From the NCBI GenBank assembly GCA_012512465.1, contig JAAZED010000100.1:1-9505 (forward strand): a stretch of DNA of 9,505 nt, read 5' to 3'. Within the stretch, counting starts at the first letter, position 1. Each line of letters begins with the position of its first letter. Of this stretch, positions 6,110 to 9,505 are shown piece by piece. Under the pieces are notes generated by a model, which worked only from the letters and a program-made list of their open reading frames with translations, was not told the origin of the DNA and ran no database searches. This stretch comes from Oxalobacter sp. Its GTDB lineage: Bacteria; Pseudomonadota; Gammaproteobacteria; Burkholderiales; Burkholderiaceae_D. The position numbers and the translations under genes were made by a program.

Positions 6110-8583
6110 CGACGTTTCCGTTTCCGTGTTTCGGCCCGTTTTGCTCCGGATTTTGGTTTCCCGGAGAAGGAAGGGGCACTGTCATTATTACTGCGGGTTG
6201 TATTGCTCTTGCGTTTGGCCGCTGCCACGCCCGGCGGCAGGTTGCCTTTTTCTGACACGCGGGCAATGCCGCGCTTTTTGAAGCGGTCAAACAGCACCGG
6301 TGGGGGTGCCGAAGCAGTACCCTGCCCCTGTGCAGCGCCTTCTTTTCCTGCCTTGAACGGGCCGCTGATGATGACCAGGTCAATCTGGCGGCTGTCGAGA
6401 TCGACCCGGCTGACCTGTACGGTCACGCGGTCAGTCAGCTGGTAACGCACCCCGCTGCGCTCTCCGCGCAACTCATGGCGTACCTCGTCAAAATGGTAAT
6501 AATCCGAGCCCAAATCAGTGATATGCACCAGGCCTTCGATAAACAGATCATCAAGCTGCACGAAAATACCGAAGGAAGTCACACCTGACACCGTGCCGGT
6601 GAAGTGCTCGCCCAGCTTGTCCTTGATGAAGTAGCACTTGAGCCAGGCTTCCACATCCCGCGATGCCTCATCGGCCCGGCGTTCGTTGGCCGAGCAGTGC
6701 AGGCCCAGCGCATGCCAGATCGAATCTTCCGCCGTGCCGGTGGCCCTGCCTTCCAGTTTGTCCTTGTTCATCTGACGGCGCATGGCGTTGGACACATTCT
6801 TGTTCAAGAGGCGCTGGTCAATACCGGCAGGCTCATAGCGTTTGCCCTGCAAAATCGCCTTGATGGCGCGATGCACCAGCAAATCGGGATAACGCCTGAT
6901 CGGGCTGGTAAAGTGGGTATACGCCTTGTAGGCAAGGCCAAAGTGGCCAACATTATCCGGGCTGTATATCGCCTGCTGCATGGAACGCAGCAGCATCGTC
7001 TGTAACAGCGGCGCATCCGGGCGCGGCATCACCTGCTTGATCAGCACGGCATAATCCGACGGCTGCGGTGAATTGCCGCCACCCAGCCTCAGCCCCAGCG
7101 GCCCTAAAAAGGCGCGGATCTGGTCCAGCTTTTCCTCACCCGGTGCAGCATGGATACGGTAGGTACCGGGATGATGGTGCCGGATCAGCAAGTCAGCCGC
7201 ACAGACGTTGGCCGCCAGCATGCACTCCTCAATCAGCTTGTGGGCATCATTTCGCACACGCGGCAGGATTTTTTCAATCTTGCCTTCCGGGTTACTGACG
7301 ATATACGTTTCCACCGTCTCGAAATCAATCGCCCCCCGCTTTTCACGCGCCTCAAAAAGGACACGATACACAGAAAACAGGTTGCGGATGTGCGGCACCA
7401 CATTGGCATGGATGGCCGCTTCAGGCCCGCGGGGGCTTTCCAGGATTGAGGCGACAGCGGTATAGGTCATGCGGGCGGCAGATTTTATCACCGCAGGATA
7501 AAACTGGTAAAAATCCGGCTTGCCCTCCGCGCTCACGACCATATCGCACACCAGCGCCAGGCGATCCACATCCGGGTTCAGCGAGCACAGACCATTGGAA
7601 AGTTTTTCCGGCAACATGGGAATGACACGACGGGGGAAGTAGACCGAGGTGGAACGCAACAGCGCATCCTTGTCGATCGGGTCATTGGGCTTCACATAAT
7701 GGCTGACATCGGCAATCGCCACCAGGAGGCGATAACCTGTCGTCTTGCCCATTTCCACCGGCTCGCAATACACCGCATCGTCAAAGTCGCGGGCATCTTC
7801 TCCGTCAATCGTCACAAAAGGCACATCACGCAAATCGACACGATCCGTCAGGTCAGCTGGCTGCACCGTATCGGGCAGGCTGTTGGCCCGATCCATCGCT
7901 TCCTTGGAGAAGATATGCGGCAGACCGAATTTGCGAACAGCTATCTCGATCTCGATACCCGGATCATCCATATCACCCAGCACTTCAACAATCTGCCCCA
8001 GCGGCTGGGCATAACGTGATGGCTGCGTGAGCAGCTTGGCATTCACAAACTGTCCCGCCTGCGCATTTTTCGGCGGTTTTTCGACGATGATGTCATGCGC
8101 GATGCGGCGGTCTTCCGGCGCGATCAGCCAGGTGCCGTTTTCATGCAGGAGACGCCCGACCACATGGGTATGCGCACGGGAAAGCACCTCGACAATCGTG
8201 CCCTCAAAACGCCCGCGGCGGTCACTGGCAATCACGCGCACCTGCACGCGGTCGCCATTCATAACCTTCTGCATTTCCTTTTCAGACAGGTAAATGTCGT
8301 CCCCGCCCTCGTCCGGCAGCAGAAAGCCATAGCCATCCCGGTGGCTTGAGACCTGCCCGACAATAAAGCGCGTCGAATTTCTGATGCTATAACCGCCTGC
8401 CTCGGTGAAATTCAGTTGTCCGTCACGCTGCATCGCCTCCAGGCGGCGCGTGAGGCCTTCTATTTCGCCGCGCTTCACATGGAGCGTCTTGGCGATGGTT
8501 TTCGCGCTCTGGCTGCCTGTGGCATTCCTGAGTGCATCAAGGATTTCTTCCCGGCTGGGAATAGGATAAGGATATCGGCTCAA
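6106..8583 (-). CDS. rnr: Ribonuclease R (RNB/VacB family 3'-5' exoribonuclease), TTG start
   Basis: This is a hydrolytic 3'-5' exoribonuclease that degrades structured RNA, with roles in rRNA quality control and mRNA turnover. Its 825 residues match the usual size. Domains in order are a winged-helix segment (about 10-65), a cold-shock domain with [18 protein letters not shown] (76-93), a second OB fold (about 140-215), the RNB domain (about 250-577), an S1 domain (about 658-740) and a basic tail. The RNB active site reads [14 protein letters not shown] (258-271), with acidic residues D260, D266, D268 and D269. [16 protein letters not shown] (557-572) is the conserved RNB 3' motif. The S1 motif is [17 protein letters not shown] (661-677). 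The tail (about 741-825) is Lys/Arg/Ser rich and ends RKRKRR, as in other RNase R proteins. The start is TTG: no ATG or GTG is available downstream of the in-frame TAA (8598-8596), a GGA lies five bases upstream, and the N-terminus [14 protein letters not shown] fits Burkholderiales relatives. rlmB overlaps its stop by four bases. Confidence 0.96.
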   Translation of the reverse strand: MSRYPYPIPSREEILDALRNATGSQSAKTIAKTLHVKRGEIEGLTRRLEAMQRDGQLNFTEAGGYSIRNSTRFIVGQVSSHRDGYGFLLPDEGGDDIYLSEKEMQKVMNGDRVQVRVIASDRRGRFEGTIVEVLSRAHTHVVGRLLHENGTWLIAPEDRRIAHDIIVEKPPKNAQAGQFVNAKLLTQPSRYAQPLGQIVEVLGDMDDPGIEIEIAVRKFGLPHIFSKEAMDRANSLPDTVQPADLTDRVDLRDVPFVTIDGEDARDFDDAVYCEPVEMGKTTGYRLLVAIADVSHYVKPNDPIDKDALLRSTSVYFPRRVIPMLPEKLSNGLCSLNPDVDRLALVCDMVVSAEGKPDFYQFYPAVIKSAARMTYTAVASILESPRGPEAAIHANVVPHIRNLFSVYRVLFEAREKRGAIDFETVETYIVSNPEGKIEKILPRVRNDAHKLIEECMLAANVCAADLLIRHHHPGTYRIHAAPGEEKLDQIRAFLGPLGLRLGGGNSPQPSDYAVLIKQVMPRPDAPLLQTMLLRSMQQAIYSPDNVGHFGLAYKAYTHFTSPIRRYPDLLVHRAIKAILQGKRYEPAGIDQRLLNKNVSNAMRRQMNKDKLEGRATGTAEDSIWHALGLHCSANERRADEASRDVEAWLKCYFIKDKLGEHFTGTVSGVTSFGIFVQLDDLFIEGLVHITDLGSDYYHFDEVRHELRGERSGVRYQLTDRVTVQVSRVDLDSRQIDLVIISGPFKAGKEGAAQGQGTASAPPPVLFDRFKKRGIARVSEKGNLPPGVAAAKRKSNTTRSNNDSAPSFSGKPKSGAKRAETRKRKRR

Positions 8584-8814
8584 ATTAATCCGTCTTTACT
8601 GATAAATATTCGATAAAAATACTGCTTTAGGCTTATTGGCAGCATACCTGAAAAGCGCTGTTTCACTTGCGGAAAGCACAATATTCGCGCTTTTCACATT
8701 GAAACGCAAGGAGATTGACTTCGGATAAAATCATGCTAAAATGATTGGCTTCTGTCGGATCAGTATGACACAAAATCGTACTCGTGTCCGACAACCACTC
8801 TCTTTATGAGATAT
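8584..8814. promoter_or_regulatory. Divergent spacer between rnr and tRNA-Leu, with an inverted repeat
   Basis: This spacer of about 230 bases holds the tRNA promoter (listed separately) and must hold the rnr promoter on the minus strand. No strong minus-strand -35/-10 pair was found; TATGCT (8646-8641) is a possible -10 without a fair -35. GAAAAGCGC (8650-8658) and GCGCTTTTC (8687-8695) form a perfect 9-base inverted repeat separated by 28 bases, and CTTGCG (8666-8671) is mirrored by CGCAAG (8705-8710). These could be operator half-sites or a long-loop hairpin in the rnr leader. No gene is seen here. Confidence 0.45.
8715..8742 (+). promoter_or_regulatory. Extended -10 promoter for tRNA-Leu
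   Basis: TTGACT (8715-8720, five of six) is followed after 16 bases by TAAAAT (8737-8742, five of six). TG one base before the -10 (8734-8735) makes an extended -10 (TGCTAAAAT). Transcription would start near 8749, about 65 bases before the mature tRNA. A second TAAAAT at 8726-8731 has no matching -35. Confidence 0.72.
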
Positions 8815-8815
8815 T

Positions 8816-8900
8816 GCCCACGTGGCGGAATTGGTAGACGCGCACGGTTCAGGTCCGTGTGTTGAGAGACGTGGGGGTTCAAATCCCTCCGTGGGCACCA
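8816..8900 (+). tRNA. tRNA-Leu, anticodon CAG
   Basis: The 85-base gene folds as a class II (long variable arm) tRNA. The acceptor stem GCCCACG (8816-8822) pairs with CGTGGGC (8890-8896), followed by discriminator A and an encoded CCA (8898-8900). The anticodon stem CACGG/CCGTG (8843-8847 and 8855-8859) encloses the loop TTCAGGT with anticodon CAG at 8850-8852, reading the CUG leucine codon. The T arm contains GGGGGTTCAAATCCCTC with one G-U pair, and the D arm contains AATTGGTAGACG. The extra-long variable region fits leucine. The CDS-like reading frame across its 3' half is a chance overlap. tRNA-Leu 3' ends are common integrase targets, and the DNA that follows changes composition. Confidence 0.97.
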
Positions 8901-8936
8901 AGCCAAAGTAACAATCAAATCAATCGATTACGCAAC

Positions 8937-8964
8937 AAAAATCCCGTTGAAAAACGGGGTTTTT
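8937..8964 (+). terminator. Intrinsic terminator after tRNA-Leu
   Basis: AAAAATCCCGTT (8937-8948) pairs with AACGGGGTTTTT (8953-8964) around a GAAA tetraloop, with one T-G wobble, and ends in T5. It lies 36 bases after the CCA end, so tRNA-Leu is transcribed alone. With A5 on the other side it could also stop minus-strand transcription. Confidence 0.88.
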
Positions 8965-9100
8965 GCATTTTCTTTTTAGGATACACCTTTACCCTGTTCT
9001 CAAGAATTTCTGAGCAGATAAATCTCTCTTTGCGCGCTGTAAAAGACGCCTTGTTTTTACTTTTAAAGATAAGCCTATTCATTCATTAAAGGAAGCAGTA
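8965..9100 (+). promoter_or_regulatory. AT-rich leader upstream of the ParA-like gene
   Basis: This 136-base gene-free stretch is AT-rich. It holds a short inverted repeat, GTAAAA (9039-9044) and TTTTAC (9055-9060), separated by 10 bases, which could be an operator for self-regulation as seen for many ParA-type loci. TTGTTT (9051-9056) is a possible -35, but the nearest -10-like TATTCA (9076-9081) is 19 bases away, so no promoter is claimed. AAAGGA (9088-9093) is a good ribosome binding site for the next gene. Confidence 0.4.
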
Positions 9101-9505
9101 ATGTGCAAAATAGTGTCTCTATACAATAACAAGGGCGGGGTTTCCAAAACAACAACGACCTTTAATCTTGCGGTGCTTTTATCACAGCAAAACAAGAAGG
9201 TTCTGCTAGTTGATTGCGATCCCCAATGCAATATGACCGAAATGTTTTTTGCTATCAACGAAGAGTTGAGTGACCCTGATCAGGCATTGCCCGGGACATC
9301 CATTTATGACGCCATGCTCCCAAGATTTCAAGGGAAACAGGCGGAAATAGATGCCAATAACGTCACATTGTCTGAACATCAAAAATATAAGGGCTTATTT
9401 TTGCTCCGTGGTGATCTGAAATTTTCACGGGCCGAAACGTATTTCGGTACCGCATGGAATCAGGCTGTCACAGACAATATTCATGAAAAAAACACCTATG
9501 TCGCC
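9101..9505 (+). CDS. ParA-family P-loop ATPase, N-terminal 135 residues (cut by right window edge)
   Basis: The frame is open from ATG 9101 to the window end, exactly 135 codons, and AAAGGA ends seven bases before the start. The N-terminus [20 protein letters not shown] (4-23) carries the deviant Walker A motif of ParA/MinD ATPases, KGGVSKTT, with signature lysine K11 and phosphate-loop K16. [17 protein letters not shown] (34-50) is the Walker A' strand with D38 and D40. [11 protein letters not shown] (63-73) and [13 protein letters not shown] (100-112) follow the ParA layout. The end, covering [17 protein letters not shown], resembles a subgroup of ParA-like proteins that I recall from accessory regions. 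ParA proteins use ATP-dependent dimerisation on DNA to move plasmids, chromosome regions or protein complexes. No ParB partner can be seen inside the window. Base composition is lower in GC than the housekeeping genes (80 of 180 bases at 9121-9300 by hand count), which suggests transfer. The function of this copy is unknown: partition of an integrated element, or an accessory system. Confidence 0.9.
   Translation, partial: MCKIVSLYNNKGGVSKTTTTFNLAVLLSQQNKKVLLVDCDPQCNMTEMFFAINEELSDPDQALPGTSIYDAMLPRFQGKQAEIDANNVTLSEHQKYKGLFLLRGDLKFSRAETYFGTAWNQAVTDNIHEKNTYVA

Noticed and set aside
8859..9089. Open frame starting inside tRNA-Leu
   Set aside because: It begins in the tRNA, crosses the intrinsic terminator and encodes no recognisable protein.
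1..9505. CRISPR arrays, insertion sequences, rRNA or riboswitches
   Set aside because: No regularly spaced repeats, transposase genes with terminal repeats, rRNA sequence or recognisable riboswitch cores were found in the window.

Overview
The window reads as chromosomal DNA of a Gram-negative betaproteobacterium, most likely of the order Burkholderiales. Supporting signs are the rnr-rlmB pair with a 4-base stop/start overlap, an RNase R whose N-terminus contains [12 protein letters not shown], a short EpsC-like serine acetyltransferase, and a DUF748 envelope-type protein. An aspartate:alanine antiporter operon next to these genes would suit an organism that lives partly on decarboxylative energy metabolism. 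An Oxalobacteraceae member such as Oxalobacter is a reasonable guess, but it rests on general resemblance and not on a database match.

Layout. Bases 1-683 (minus strand) hold the N-terminal 227 codons of a membrane-anchored DUF748 protein that runs off the left edge. A 333-base divergent spacer follows, with a candidate promoter, a small palindrome and a repeated GCAACC-type motif. Next comes a plus-strand two-gene operon: aspT (1017-2717), the aspartate:alanine exchanger, and asdA (2747-4459), the PLP-dependent aspartate 4-decarboxylase. Together they form a complete proton-motive metabolic cycle. Aspartate is imported, CO2 is removed inside the cell with use of a proton, and alanine is exported. 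The AsdA here carries a Lys/Ser/Ala-rich C-terminal tail of about 45 residues. A strong hairpin with A and T tracts on both flanks (4476-4514) separates this operon from the convergent minus-strand genes.

The minus-strand block, in transcription order, is rnr (8583-6106, TTG start), rlmB (6109-5366) and cysE (5283-4534). This is ordinary housekeeping: an exoribonuclease, a 23S rRNA Gm2251 methyltransferase, and the first step of cysteine synthesis.

At the right end a tRNA-Leu(CAG) gene (8816-8900) has a good extended -10 promoter and its own intrinsic terminator. Base composition then drops, and a ParA-type P-loop ATPase begins at 9101 and runs off the right edge. A tRNA gene followed at once by lower-GC, accessory-looking DNA is the classic picture of an integration site. 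If the window touches an undescribed system, it most likely starts at this ParA-like gene and lies mainly beyond base 9505. Nothing in the remaining 9 kb looks like an unknown system; the most distinctive items there are the AspT/AsdA cycle and the AsdA tail.
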